From Flavobacterium sp. WC2421 (GTDB taxonomy: Bacteria > Bacteroidota > Bacteroidia > Flavobacteriales > Flavobacteriaceae), in NCBI RefSeq assembly GCF_040822115.1, contig NZ_CP162004.1, positions 310,001-374,000 on the forward strand: 64,000 bases of DNA. Direction: 5' to 3'. The translations under genes were made by a program, and so were the position numbers. Under the pieces are notes generated by a model. The model searched no databases. It saw nothing but the letters and a program-made list of their open reading frames with translations, and was not told the origin of the DNA. Of this stretch, positions 25,163 to 34,119 are shown in pieces; position 1 is the first letter of the stretch, and every line of letters begins with the position of its first letter.

Positions 25163-25987
25163 ATGACCCTAACTACCGATGTTGTTACTAATTATGCCAA
25201 CATATATTTTAAAGAATTTATTACTTATTCTCCTAAACTGATATCAGCTTTTATTATTCTTTTCATTGGGTTATACTCAATTCGCATTATCAATAGGCTT
25301 ATTAGAAAAATAATGGTTAAAAGAGAGCTTGACCCCACACTAACCAAGTTTTTAGCTGATATTTTATTATGGGTCTTAAGAGTATTACTATTTGTAACAT
25401 TCATTTCTAAACTAGGAATTGAGACTTCTTCATTTGTTGCTATTTTAGGTGCAATGGGACTTGCTGTAGGACTGTCATTACAAGGTTCCTTATCTAATTT
25501 TGCAGGAGGAATGCTAATTATTCTATTTAAGCCATTCAAAGTGGGACATACAATAGAAGCTCAAGGTACACTCGCAACAGTCAATGAAATTCAAATTTTT
25601 GTAACCAAATTAATCACCGCCAACAATCAAACGGTTTTTATTCCAAATGGAGTATTGTCTAACGGCACTATCATAAATTACTCTTTACAAAAAAACAGAC
25701 GTGCTGATTTGACCTTCTCTATCTCTTATGATTCGGATATTAAAAAAGCAAAAGATTTAATTATTGAAATTTTAAACAATAACCCAAAAGTGCTTCAAAC
25801 TCCAAAACCAGAGGTTTTTGTTAAAAACCTAACTGATAGCGCTATTCAATTAGCAGTAAGACCTTGGGCAACTAATGAAGATTTTGGAGCTGTTTTTACA
25901 GAAACTTTGGAAAACTGCAAAGCAGCATTTGACAATGCTGGAATCAATATACAACCGTATGTGAAAGAAATGTCTCAAAGCAATTAA
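25163..25987 (+). CDS. MscS-family mechanosensitive channel
   Basis: This is a 274-residue inner-membrane protein with three N-terminal helices (about 22-45, 65-85, 95-125). The pore helix carries the Gly/Ala pattern GAMGLAVGLSLQGSLSNFAGG, followed by the beta domain (FKVGHTIEAQGTLATV) and an alpha/beta C-terminus. It releases osmolytes when membrane tension rises. Length matches small-conductance MscS (286 residues in E. coli). It converges with tsaB, with 3 bases between the two stops. Confidence 0.95.
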   Translation: MTLTTDVVTNYANIYFKEFITYSPKLISAFIILFIGLYSIRIINRLIRKIMVKRELDPTLTKFLADILLWVLRVLLFVTFISKLGIETSSFVAILGAMGLAVGLSLQGSLSNFAGGMLIILFKPFKVGHTIEAQGTLATVNEIQIFVTKLITANNQTVFIPNGVLSNGTIINYSLQKNRRADLTFSISYDSDIKKAKDLIIEILNNNPKVLQTPKPEVFVKNLTDSAIQLAVRPWATNEDFGAVFTETLENCKAAFDNAGINIQPYVKEMSQSN

Positions 25988-25990
25988 CCA

Positions 25991-26659
25991 TTACTTTTTT
26001 GGAGTAGTAATCATAAAATCCTTTAAATAATAAGGTTCAAAATAGGCTACATCGACAGTATCGTTTATTGCATATTTCGCAAAGCTAAGAGCGCACATTT
26101 CTCTAGCTGATGGGTATTTTATATCATCAAGAAATATAAAATTATCTTTTGTTAATACCGTTTTACATTTCTCAGCGCAGTCACCTACAAAATAAATGGG
26201 CTCTTTTATATTTTCAAAAGAATTTTCAGTAATAACTTCAGCTTGAGTTTCTCTTTTATTTTCTAATTCAGCAGAGAAAATAGCACTATACACTTCCATT
26301 CTTCGAGCATCAATCATAGGAATAATTAATCCATCTGAGACTTTCGTTTGTGCTGCCAACACTTTTAAAGTATCTACAGCTATCAAAGGGATTGACAAGG
26401 CAAAACAGAGTCCTTTGGCTGCTGAAACACCAATGCGAAGTCCTGTATACGATCCTGGGCCTTGACTTACAGCAACTGCGGCTAAATCTTTAAATGTAAT
26501 TCCCGCTTCTGTCAAAACCGACTCCATAAAAACATGTAGTCGCTCTGCATGAGAATATCCTTCTTCAGCAATTTCATTACAAACAATCGTTTTACCCTCT
26601 TTTGCAATTGCAACAGAACAGTTTTTTGTAGCTGTTTCAATATTTAGAATATATGACAC
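25991..26659 (-). CDS. tsaB: tRNA threonylcarbamoyladenosine protein TsaB
   Basis: This is a 222-residue ASKHA-fold protein, beginning YILNIETATKNCSVAI with the typical GPGSYTGLRIGVSAAKGL block at about 67-84. TsaB partners TsaD and TsaE in making t6A37 in tRNAs that read ANN codons. It lacks the metal-binding histidines of TsaD, as expected for TsaB. It is downstream of the efflux operon but separated from it by a terminator. Confidence 0.95.
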   Translation of the reverse strand: MSYILNIETATKNCSVAIAKEGKTIVCNEIAEEGYSHAERLHVFMESVLTEAGITFKDLAAVAVSQGPGSYTGLRIGVSAAKGLCFALSIPLIAVDTLKVLAAQTKVSDGLIIPMIDARRMEVYSAIFSAELENKRETQAEVITENSFENIKEPIYFVGDCAEKCKTVLTKDNFIFLDDIKYPSAREMCALSFAKYAINDTVDVAYFEPYYLKDFMITTPKK

Positions 26660-26772
26660 GTCATTATGAGATTTAAATTAGAAAAAAAAAGGAACCATCA
26701 AAGGCTCTGCAAAGGAATAAAAAAACGGCATAGAAAACAATTCAAAAATTGAAAGACTTCTTAATTGAAAAC

Positions 26773-26802
26773 AAAAAACCCTTTGCTCTCACAAAGGGTT
26801 TT
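26773..26802 (-). terminator. Terminator of the efflux operon
   Basis: On the minus strand AAAACCCTTTG-CTCTCA-CAAAGGGTTTT (26775-26802 on plus) forms an 11-base-pair stem with a T-run towards 26773. It lies 30 bases after the last efflux gene. Confidence 0.92.
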
Positions 26803-26832
26803 AAAAATATTCAATACTAGTTATTGAATAAT

Positions 26833-28128
26833 CTATTTTTTATCTTCTTTCTTATCTGATTTCAACACTACTTTATCACCAGAGTTTAATTCTTTTGTAA
26901 CAGTAGTATAAGGTCCCGTAATTACAACATCACCTTTTTTCAAACCGCTAAGTATTTCAATATTTGTATCGTCTTGAATTCCCGTTTTAATAATCCGTAT
27001 TTTAGCTTTATCACCCACTTTCACAAAAACACACTCAAACTTTTTATCGCTTTTTGGAGTTGCATTTTTTTCTTCGGGAGTCTCCACCATTTTAACTTCT
27101 TTTACTGCTGCTGTATCAGACTTGATAACGATAGAACTAATTGGAACATTCAGCACGTTTGCTTTTGTTTTAGTCATAATATCAACTGTAGCTGTCATTC
27201 CAGGTCTAAAAGGAGAATAAGTAGCCGGTTTCCCTACTAATAAATCTTGGTACGATTCTTTAACAATTCGTACTTTAACTTTAAAATTAGTTACTTGATC
27301 TGAAGTCAAAGTACTACTTGCAGAATTAGAAATACTTGTAACCACACCCTTAAATTTCTTTTTTAAATAAGCATCAACTTCAACGTTAGCTTCATCCCCT
27401 TCTTTAATTTTAACGATGTCATTTTCATTTACATCCACTTCAACTTCCATATTATTCAAGTTGGCTACTCTTAAAAGCTCAGTACCTGTCATTTGTTGTG
27501 TTCCTAAAACACGCTCTCCTAATTCAACATTAAGCATAGAAATTGTTCCATCTGCAGGAGAGTATATAATAGTACGCCCTAAATTGTCTTTAGCTTCATT
27601 TACAGATGCCGAAGCACTTTGTACATTAAAATATGCCGATTGTTTTGTCGCCTTGGCCACTTCATAAGAAGCTATGGCTTTGTCCCAATCAGATTTAGAG
27701 ATAATTCCTTTTTGAAACAAAGTTTTATTTCTTTCATAACTTGACTTAGCCTCATTAAACTGAGCATCAGCTTGAGTTAATCCTGCTTTTGAACCTGATA
27801 GACCAGCAATCGTTCTATTTAAACTAGAAGTATATAAATCCGGATTTATTTTTACCAATAATTCTCCTTTTTTCACGACTTGCCCTTCTTTTACAGGTAA
27901 TGAAATAATTTCTCCAGAAACCATTGATGAAATTTTCACTTCGATTTCAGGTTGAATTTTTCCAGTTGCCGATACTGTTTCAACAATTGTTGAAGTATTT
28001 ACCTGAGCAATTTCTACTTCGGTACCTTTATCCTTATTTCCTATTATTCCAGCTTTTGAAAGCGCTATTAATGCAACTATAAGTAGAACTACTCCACCAA
28101 CTATATAATAAATTGATTTTTTTGACAT
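26833..28128 (-). CDS. Efflux periplasmic adaptor (HlyD/MacA type), second of operon
   Basis: This is a 431-residue adaptor anchored by an N-terminal helix (about 6-24). The lipoyl halves are at about 63-95 (SSMVSGEIISLPVKEGQVVKKGE) and 190-215 (SPADGTISM..VELGERV), read here in short pieces, flanking a coiled-coil hairpin (about 100-185). Beta-barrel and membrane-proximal domains follow, with a Glu/Lys-rich insert near 355-370. It bridges an inner-membrane transporter to TolC. It is the last gene, 7 bases after tolC, and the operon already has another adaptor, so this one may serve as partner or paralogue in a mixed complex. Confidence 0.92.
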   Translation of the reverse strand: MSKKSIYYIVGGVVLLIVALIALSKAGIIGNKDKGTEVEIAQVNTSTIVETVSATGKIQPEIEVKISSMVSGEIISLPVKEGQVVKKGELLVKINPDLYTSSLNRTIAGLSGSKAGLTQADAQFNEAKSSYERNKTLFQKGIISKSDWDKAIASYEVAKATKQSAYFNVQSASASVNEAKDNLGRTIIYSPADGTISMLNVELGERVLGTQQMTGTELLRVANLNNMEVEVDVNENDIVKIKEGDEANVEVDAYLKKKFKGVVTSISNSASSTLTSDQVTNFKVKVRIVKESYQDLLVGKPATYSPFRPGMTATVDIMTKTKANVLNVPISSIVIKSDTAAVKEVKMVETPEEKNATPKSDKKFECVFVKVGDKAKIRIIKTGIQDDTNIEILSGLKKGDVVITGPYTTVTKELNSGDKVVLKSDKKEDKK

Positions 28129-28135
28129 AATGTAT

Positions 28136-29506
28136 TTAGTTTTTAATGATAGGAATTCCGAAATAGAATTCTAATATTTTAATTTTAAAAATGTAATCGT
28201 ATTTGCTTCTCAAAACTTCTGATTGCGCATTCGACAGTAATGTTTGTGATTGATTCAAATCGAAAGAATTCATCAAACCAACATCAAATTTGTCCTTGGC
28301 ATAATTATAAGAAGCTTGTCTCGATTCCAATGCCACAAGAGCAGATTCATGAGATTTTAATGCTCCTTTTGCATCTGCAAATGCAGTATAAACATTTCTT
28401 TGCAAATCTAAATTTTGTTGTTCTAATACAATCTTAGACTTCTCTAAACTTACTTTAGAGCGCTCTACATTATTTCTAGCAGAGAATCCATTAAAAATAG
28501 GAATATTCAGTTGTACACCATAAGACTGCCCTTTATTATCACTAAACTGATTAAAGAACGGTGGTGCAGACTGTACTCCGATAACAGCTCCATTGCTATC
28601 TCTTAACGCAATATCAGCATATGATATTCTCGTATTAAAATTATAAAAACCTTGTAAAGTAGGTTGAAATTTCCCTTTTGCAATAGCTACATTTTTTTCG
28701 GCAATTTCTAGATTAGTTTGAGCAATTTTTAACTCTGTTCTTCCCTCTTTTGCTTTATCGTAAATGGCAGTAGGCTCTTGAGACAATATATTATTTTCAT
28801 CTTTAGCCATTGTATCATCAACTACATCAAAATTTTCAAAACTATCCAATTGAAGTAATTGCGCTAAACTTAATTTTGAGATCAACAACGAGTTTTCGGC
28901 AGCTATGACTTTTTGATTATCCGATGCCAAAGTAGCTTGAATGTCTAATAAGTCACCCCTAGGTATTGTTCCAGCATTTACCAATTCTCTGGAACGAGTT
29001 AACTGCTTTCCATTTATACTCAATTGTTCATTTTGCACCTTTAAATTTTCTTTATTAAAGAGCACTTGTAAAAAAGCATTCGCAACATTAAGTGCAATAT
29101 CTTCTTGCATTTTTGTTAATTGATACTTTGCTACAATTATTGAAAGCCTTGCTTTTCTAAGTGTATTTTGGTTTTGCAGTCCTTTATAAATATCAACACC
29201 AACACTAGCACCAGCCGAGGTAAATTGCGTAGTTTTATTTTGCAAAAGCCCCGTAGTAATATCTTGATTCAAACCAATATTCCATGAATGAGAGGCTGAA
29301 GCATTAACCGAAGGAAGAAAACTACCCAGTGCTCCTTTTTTATCAATTAAAGCGGACTCACTATCTAATGCTGTTTGTTTTATTGAAATATTATGATCTA
29401 ATGCATATTTCACACACTCTTCTAGAGTCCATTTTTTAGTTTGTGCACTTGATGACAAACTAAAGGCAAAGAGTAAAACTAAAGGTATCCAACTATTTTT
29501 TTTCAT
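28136..29506 (-). CDS. TolC-family outer-membrane efflux channel
   Basis: This is a 456-residue secreted protein with signal peptide (SLSSSAQ end) and two outer-membrane efflux repeats, each with long helices (e.g. LTKMQEDIALNVANAFLQVL, read in part, near 115-135) and two strands. The trimer forms the exit duct. The ATG at 29504-29506 was preferred over one 24 bases upstream because it opens the signal peptide. A TACCTTTG motif just upstream suggests an extra internal promoter. It lies between the two adaptor genes. Confidence 0.93.
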   Translation of the reverse strand: MKKNSWIPLVLLFAFSLSSSAQTKKWTLEECVKYALDHNISIKQTALDSESALIDKKGALGSFLPSVNASASHSWNIGLNQDITTGLLQNKTTQFTSAGASVGVDIYKGLQNQNTLRKARLSIIVAKYQLTKMQEDIALNVANAFLQVLFNKENLKVQNEQLSINGKQLTRSRELVNAGTIPRGDLLDIQATLASDNQKVIAAENSLLISKLSLAQLLQLDSFENFDVVDDTMAKDENNILSQEPTAIYDKAKEGRTELKIAQTNLEIAEKNVAIAKGKFQPTLQGFYNFNTRISYADIALRDSNGAVIGVQSAPPFFNQFSDNKGQSYGVQLNIPIFNGFSARNNVERSKVSLEKSKIVLEQQNLDLQRNVYTAFADAKGALKSHESALVALESRQASYNYAKDKFDVGLMNSFDLNQSQTLLSNAQSEVLRSKYDYIFKIKILEFYFGIPIIKN

Positions 29507-29527
29507 ATATTTTGAATGGAAGTGTAA

Positions 29528-29535
29528 CAAAGGTA
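29528..29535 (-). promoter_or_regulatory. Candidate internal -7 element TACCTTTG before tolC
   Basis: The minus strand reads TACCTTTG, a frequent Bacteroidetes -7 form, in the 80-base gap between the first adaptor and tolC. It could give separate tolC-adaptor expression. No -33 TTG at standard spacing. Confidence 0.42.
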
Positions 29536-29586
29536 CTACACAAATTTAACATTTATCTATAAACTAAAAATCTTTTAATCTGTTTT

Positions 29587-30702
29587 TTATTCTTTAGAAT
29601 CTGGGCCTTTTAAACCTTGATTCCAAATTTTTATCTTGTCAGAAGCCGTTATTCCGCTTTTTATTTGAACATAAATCCCATCACTCACACCTAAAACAAG
29701 ATCCTTTCTAACAAATTTTTGGGAGCTAGTTTCTACTTCAACATAAGGCAATTGTGTTTTTTTATCAAATTGAATTAGCGCTTCTTTTAATGCTAAAACT
29801 TTATCTGCTTTTTCTAAAATAATAGAAGCATTAGCACTTAATCCAGCTCGAATAAAGGTGTCATCTCTATTTTCTAAAGAGGCTTTTATTTCAAATTGAA
29901 TCGCACCATTTTCCGTCACACCCTTTGGTGCTATATATTGCAAAACAGCATCAAATTTTTTATTTTCAATTGCGCCTACAGTAATTTCGATAGGTAACTT
30001 TTCTTTTATTTTACCTACTTCTGATTCATCAATTTTACCAACAAAAATCATTCTTCCTACATCAGCAACACTGGCAATTGTCGTCCCTTCATTAAAGTTA
30101 TTACTCTCAATAACCTGATTCCCCACTTTTACAGGAACGTCAAGTACCATTCCGTTTACAGTAGATCGGATTAAAGTATTAGCATAACCCCCAAGTCCAG
30201 ATGTAGTTCCTGTTTTAACAATATCTAAGCTTCTTCTAGCTGCGTTATAATTTTGCTTTGCACTATTATACGCTAATTGAGCCGCATCGTAATCATTTGC
30301 TGAAATAACCCCTTTATCAAACAATGTTTTTTGTCTTTGATGTAATTTTTCTTGATTATCTAATTCAATTTTAGACGACTGCAATTGATTTTGCGTATTA
30401 CTTAAATTAGAAACATTAGCAACCACTTTAATTTTAGCAATTAAATCTCCTGCTTTAATGTTTTGCCCGGCTTTAATATAGACAGCTTCAATAATTCCCG
30501 AAATATTAGGTTTTATTAAGACCTCTTCATCTGGCACAATATTTCCTGTAGCAATAGTATTTTTAACAATTGTTTTAATTTCCGCTTTATCCGTTTTAAA
30601 AACTACGGGAGCTTGTTGATTTTTTGCATATAAATAATATAACGCTCCAAAAAAGACTAAGGCGATAAAAATTAAAATAGTTATGGTTACTCCTTTTTTC
30701 AT
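29587..30702 (-). CDS. Efflux periplasmic adaptor (HlyD/MacA type), first of operon
   Basis: This is a 371-residue adaptor with an N-terminal anchor (about 5-24), lipoyl segments around KPNISGIIEAVYIKAGQNIKAGD (about 65-88), a coiled-coil hairpin (about 100-160) and barrel plus membrane-proximal domains. It is 37 bases after the second permease gene, the usual place for the MacA partner of MacB-type permeases. Compared with the second adaptor it is shorter and diverged. Confidence 0.93.
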   Translation of the reverse strand: MKKGVTITILIFIALVFFGALYYLYAKNQQAPVVFKTDKAEIKTIVKNTIATGNIVPDEEVLIKPNISGIIEAVYIKAGQNIKAGDLIAKIKVVANVSNLSNTQNQLQSSKIELDNQEKLHQRQKTLFDKGVISANDYDAAQLAYNSAKQNYNAARRSLDIVKTGTTSGLGGYANTLIRSTVNGMVLDVPVKVGNQVIESNNFNEGTTIASVADVGRMIFVGKIDESEVGKIKEKLPIEITVGAIENKKFDAVLQYIAPKGVTENGAIQFEIKASLENRDDTFIRAGLSANASIILEKADKVLALKEALIQFDKKTQLPYVEVETSSQKFVRKDLVLGVSDGIYVQIKSGITASDKIKIWNQGLKGPDSKE

Positions 30703-30739
30703 TTGTTTTGATTTATTCGTTTATTTTTTGATTGATAAT

Positions 30740-32005
30740 TTATTCCGTTCGTAATGCATCTACTGGTTTGATATTTATTGCCGTTTGTGCAGGAATATAT
30801 CCAGCTAACAAACCTGATCCTACTAATATAAATAAGGCAATAAAAACTACAGTCAGGTCAACACTGGGGTTAGCAAACATCATTCCCTCACTAGGCATAC
30901 TATCTAATACCATATTAATAAGTGCAACAACTCCAGTCGCCATGGCAATACCAAACATCCCTGCAATGATTGTTAAAAAAATAGCTTCTAATAAGATTTG
31001 AGATCGAATTGCAGCTGGCGTAGCTCCTAAGGCTCTACGAATTCCTATTTCTTTAGTTCTCTCTTTTACTACGATTAACATGATATTTGAAATCCCTATC
31101 ACTCCAGATAGCAATACCAAAGTCCCTACGAAATAAGCTATAAATTTTAGAATTAAAAACAATCCTTGGATCTTACTAAACTCTTGGTATAAGTCAAAAT
31201 TACCAATGGCTCGATCATCATCAGGATGTATTGAATGTCTGGATTTTATAAAGTCTAATATTTGAGGTTTTAAAGTTGTTATCGACGCATTATCATTGGC
31301 AGTTAATGCCATCCATCCCACAGTATCCCCATAATTGAAAGCTTGCTGAAAAGTAGAAAATGGTATAAATATATTTTTTTGAGCCGATTCAGCATCTCCA
31401 TTATTTCTAGATTTTGAATTATAAACACCCACCACCATAAAATTTACGCCATTAACTTTAATATAAGAACCAATAACATCTTCAGTTCTATCATACAATT
31501 CACTAATTACACCACGGCCTATAATTGCTACTTTCCGTTTCAATAGAATATCTTGTTGATTGACAAAACGTCCATTAACAATTTCCATTTGCTCTTGTTT
31601 AACCAACTCCGGATAATCTCCAAAAATGGTATACGAACCCGTTTTTGTTCCTCGGATAACGTTACTGGCTTCATTGTGCCCACCTAATTGATTTCTTGGA
31701 GAAACATATAGAAGATCTGGAAAGTTTTCCTTTAAGGCGACAACATCATTGTTTATAAAATGATACTGCCTTGTTTTTGGAAGCCCTTTATACGGTTTTG
31801 AAGTAGTTTGACTCCACATAAACATGGTGTTTGTAGCAATTCCATCAAAACCCTTTTTAACACCATTTTCTAAACCTTTACCCGCAGCTAATAAAATTAC
31901 TAAGATAAAAATTCCCCAAAAAACACCGAAAGCAGTTAAAACAGTTCGGAAAGTATTTGCCGTTAGCGCCTCTAAAATTTCAATCCATCTATCTCTATCA
32001 AACAT
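30740..32005 (-). CDS. MacB-type ABC transporter permease
   Basis: This is a 421-residue permease with one N-terminal helix (about 17-40), a periplasmic MacB_PCD domain (about 50-270) and three C-terminal helices in an FtsX domain (about 280-410). The cytoplasmic coupling segment KERTKEIGIRRALGATP is diagnostic. There is no fused ATPase domain; the ATPase is encoded separately. Such proteins use ATP to push substrates through TolC (mechanotransmission). It lies 2 bases after a paralogue, so the two probably form a heterodimer. Confidence 0.94.
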   Translation of the reverse strand: MFDRDRWIEILEALTANTFRTVLTAFGVFWGIFILVILLAAGKGLENGVKKGFDGIATNTMFMWSQTTSKPYKGLPKTRQYHFINNDVVALKENFPDLLYVSPRNQLGGHNEASNVIRGTKTGSYTIFGDYPELVKQEQMEIVNGRFVNQQDILLKRKVAIIGRGVISELYDRTEDVIGSYIKVNGVNFMVVGVYNSKSRNNGDAESAQKNIFIPFSTFQQAFNYGDTVGWMALTANDNASITTLKPQILDFIKSRHSIHPDDDRAIGNFDLYQEFSKIQGLFLILKFIAYFVGTLVLLSGVIGISNIMLIVVKERTKEIGIRRALGATPAAIRSQILLEAIFLTIIAGMFGIAMATGVVALINMVLDSMPSEGMMFANPSVDLTVVFIALFILVGSGLLAGYIPAQTAINIKPVDALRTE

Positions 32006-32007
32006 AA

Positions 32008-33252
32008 TTATTCGTCTCTAAGTGCTACAATCGGTTTAATACTTGCTGCTCTATAAGCTGGAAAAAAACCAGCTAAAGCTCCTGCAAAGACAAGTAAAAT
32101 TAAAGTAGTTAAAGCCACTCCAAAATTCACTTCAGGATTCAAAAAATAATCACTTTTAACCAGCGGACCTACAAATTCTAGTAATAACAAACTTGATAAA
32201 AGCCCTACAAATCCAGAAATAGTAGTTATAAAAATAGATTCATGTAAAATCATTACAACAATAGAGAATGGAGAAGCACCTAGCGCTTTTCTGATTCCAA
32301 TTTCTTTTGTTCTTTCCTTTACAATAATCATCATAATATTACTTACCCCAACAACACCAGCAATGATGGTACAAATTCCGACCCACCAAAAAAACAATCT
32401 GATATATAAATTTAAATCGTAAAATTGCTTAACGTTTTCAATTGTACTATTGATTCCAATACCACTCAAATCATCTGGTGAAACAGTATTTTTACCTTTA
32501 AGCATTTGGCTAATCTCTGTAGTAAACTTAACTGACTCTGCTAAAGCCTCTTCGTAAGTATCTTTTTTATGAAGTGTAAAAGCCAAATTACTAATCTTGT
32601 CACTACCCACAAAAACCTTTTGTACAGTAGTCAATGGCAAATAAGCTCTAGATTCTTCTCTTTCTCCACCAGGATCCATAAAGACACCAACAACTTTGAA
32701 CTTTATATTACTTATAGCAATTTCTTCCCCTACTGCTTCTTTATCTTTAAATAAATCCAACCTTAGTTTTTCACCAATTACTGCGACTTTTGTACTATTA
32801 ATTAAATCATTCGCATTTATAAATCTGCCTTTTATAATAGTAAGTCTCTCTATTGCCTGATGCTCGGGAGTTACTCCTTGATTATCATAGTTCCCCGTTT
32901 CTTTACCATAAACAATATTCGCATTCCAAAGTGCATAATTGGAACTCTCTTTGTCTATTTGTTTATCAAATTTTTGCGTTGACAACTCATAATCACTATT
33001 ATGCAGCTGAATCTGCCTTCCTGGATTCAATCCTTTATACTCTTTTGTGGTGGTTCCGGCCCAAATCCAAATAACCCCATCTGCATCGTTTTCAAACTGT
33101 TTAGATATCCCGTTTTCAAGCCCCTTACCCACGCCCAGAAGTATCACTAAAATAAAAATACCAGAAGCCACAGAAATACCCGTGAGAAATGTTCTCAGTT
33201 TATTCTTAGCAATAGCTTCAAATATTTCCTGCCAGCGTTCTGTATTAAACAT
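32008..33252 (-). CDS. MacB-type ABC transporter permease
   Basis: This is a 414-residue permease with the same layout as the downstream gene: N-terminal helix (about 17-40), periplasmic domain, and FtsX domain with KERTKEIGIRKALGASP. It overlaps the ATPase gene by 8 bases, so translation is coupled. The periplasmic domain is clearly different in sequence from its paralogue, consistent with two non-identical halves. Confidence 0.94.
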   Translation of the reverse strand: MFNTERWQEIFEAIAKNKLRTFLTGISVASGIFILVILLGVGKGLENGISKQFENDADGVIWIWAGTTTKEYKGLNPGRQIQLHNSDYELSTQKFDKQIDKESSNYALWNANIVYGKETGNYDNQGVTPEHQAIERLTIIKGRFINANDLINSTKVAVIGEKLRLDLFKDKEAVGEEIAISNIKFKVVGVFMDPGGEREESRAYLPLTTVQKVFVGSDKISNLAFTLHKKDTYEEALAESVKFTTEISQMLKGKNTVSPDDLSGIGINSTIENVKQFYDLNLYIRLFFWWVGICTIIAGVVGVSNIMMIIVKERTKEIGIRKALGASPFSIVVMILHESIFITTISGFVGLLSSLLLLEFVGPLVKSDYFLNPEVNFGVALTTLILLVFAGALAGFFPAYRAASIKPIVALRDE

Positions 33253-33946
33253 AAGCAGCTGCTCTAACTTGTTCTACCATTTTATCATCAATGATTAATC
33301 CGTCTTTTAAAACAACATTTCTTTTACACATAGCTGCAATATCCGGCTCATGAGTAACAATTAATATCGTTTTCCCTTCATCATTAATACCTTGAATTAA
33401 TTCCATTACCTCATATGAAGTTTTAGTATCCAAAGCCCCTGTAGGTTCATCGGCCAATAATACTTTTGGGTTTGATGCCAATGCTCTAGCGATAGCCACA
33501 CGTTGTTTTTGTCCTCCAGAAAGTTCCGAAGGTAAATGATGTGAATGCGTACCCAATCCCACTTTTTCAAGGTATCGCATCGCAATTTCGTATCTTTCTT
33601 TTCTCTTTACACCTTGATAATACAAAGGCATAGCCACATTATCTAATGCACTTTTATAATTAATCAGGTTAAAAGATTGAAAAACAAAACCTAAAAATTG
33701 ATTGCGGTATCTTGAAGCGATAGTCTCATTTAATTTTTTGATTGGAACTTTATCTAATATATAATTTCCCGAATCCGCTTCATCTAAAATCCCAAGAATA
33801 TTTAGTAAAGTCGATTTTCCAGAACCAGAAGAACCCATTATAGCAACTAGTTCCCCTTCTTTAATATTAAAATTAATGCCTTTTAAGACATGTAATTCGG
33901 AGCTTCCCATTTTGTAGGATTTATGTAAATCTTTAATTTCTATCAT
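33245..33946 (-). CDS. MacB/LolD-type ABC transporter ATPase
   Basis: This is a 233-residue ATPase with Walker A GSSGSGKST (about 38-46), Q-loop FVFQSFNL, signature LSGGQKQRVAIARAL (about 142-156), Walker B VLLADEPTGALD and switch His in VTHEPD. It powers the two permeases encoded just after it. It is first in a six-gene minus-strand operon ending at the 26.8 kb terminator. Drug, lipid or peptide export are all possible. Confidence 0.95.
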   Translation of the reverse strand: MIEIKDLHKSYKMGSSELHVLKGINFNIKEGELVAIMGSSGSGKSTLLNILGILDEADSGNYILDKVPIKKLNETIASRYRNQFLGFVFQSFNLINYKSALDNVAMPLYYQGVKRKERYEIAMRYLEKVGLGTHSHHLPSELSGGQKQRVAIARALASNPKVLLADEPTGALDTKTSYEVMELIQGINDEGKTILIVTHEPDIAAMCKRNVVLKDGLIIDDKMVEQVRAAAYV

Positions 33947-34055
33947 AATATTTATATTTTATAATAATAGTTTATTCGAATAATAAAACCATTATCAACC
34001 CTAAAGCTGAATCGCCACCTAACATCTTAATGCATAAGACTTAATTATAATATAA

Positions 34056-34085
34056 TTGTTACAGTTTCATTAGAAAATATATTTC
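34056..34085 (+). promoter_or_regulatory. Candidate promoter for DUF4403 gene
   Basis: TTG at 34056-34058, 19-base spacer, TATATTTC at 34078-34085 (one mismatch to TAnnTTTG), 35 bases before the ATG. The spacing is right for a Bacteroidetes promoter. Confidence 0.45.
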
Positions 34086-34119
34086 TTTTATTAATTTTAC
34101 AGCTTCAAAACATAACAAA

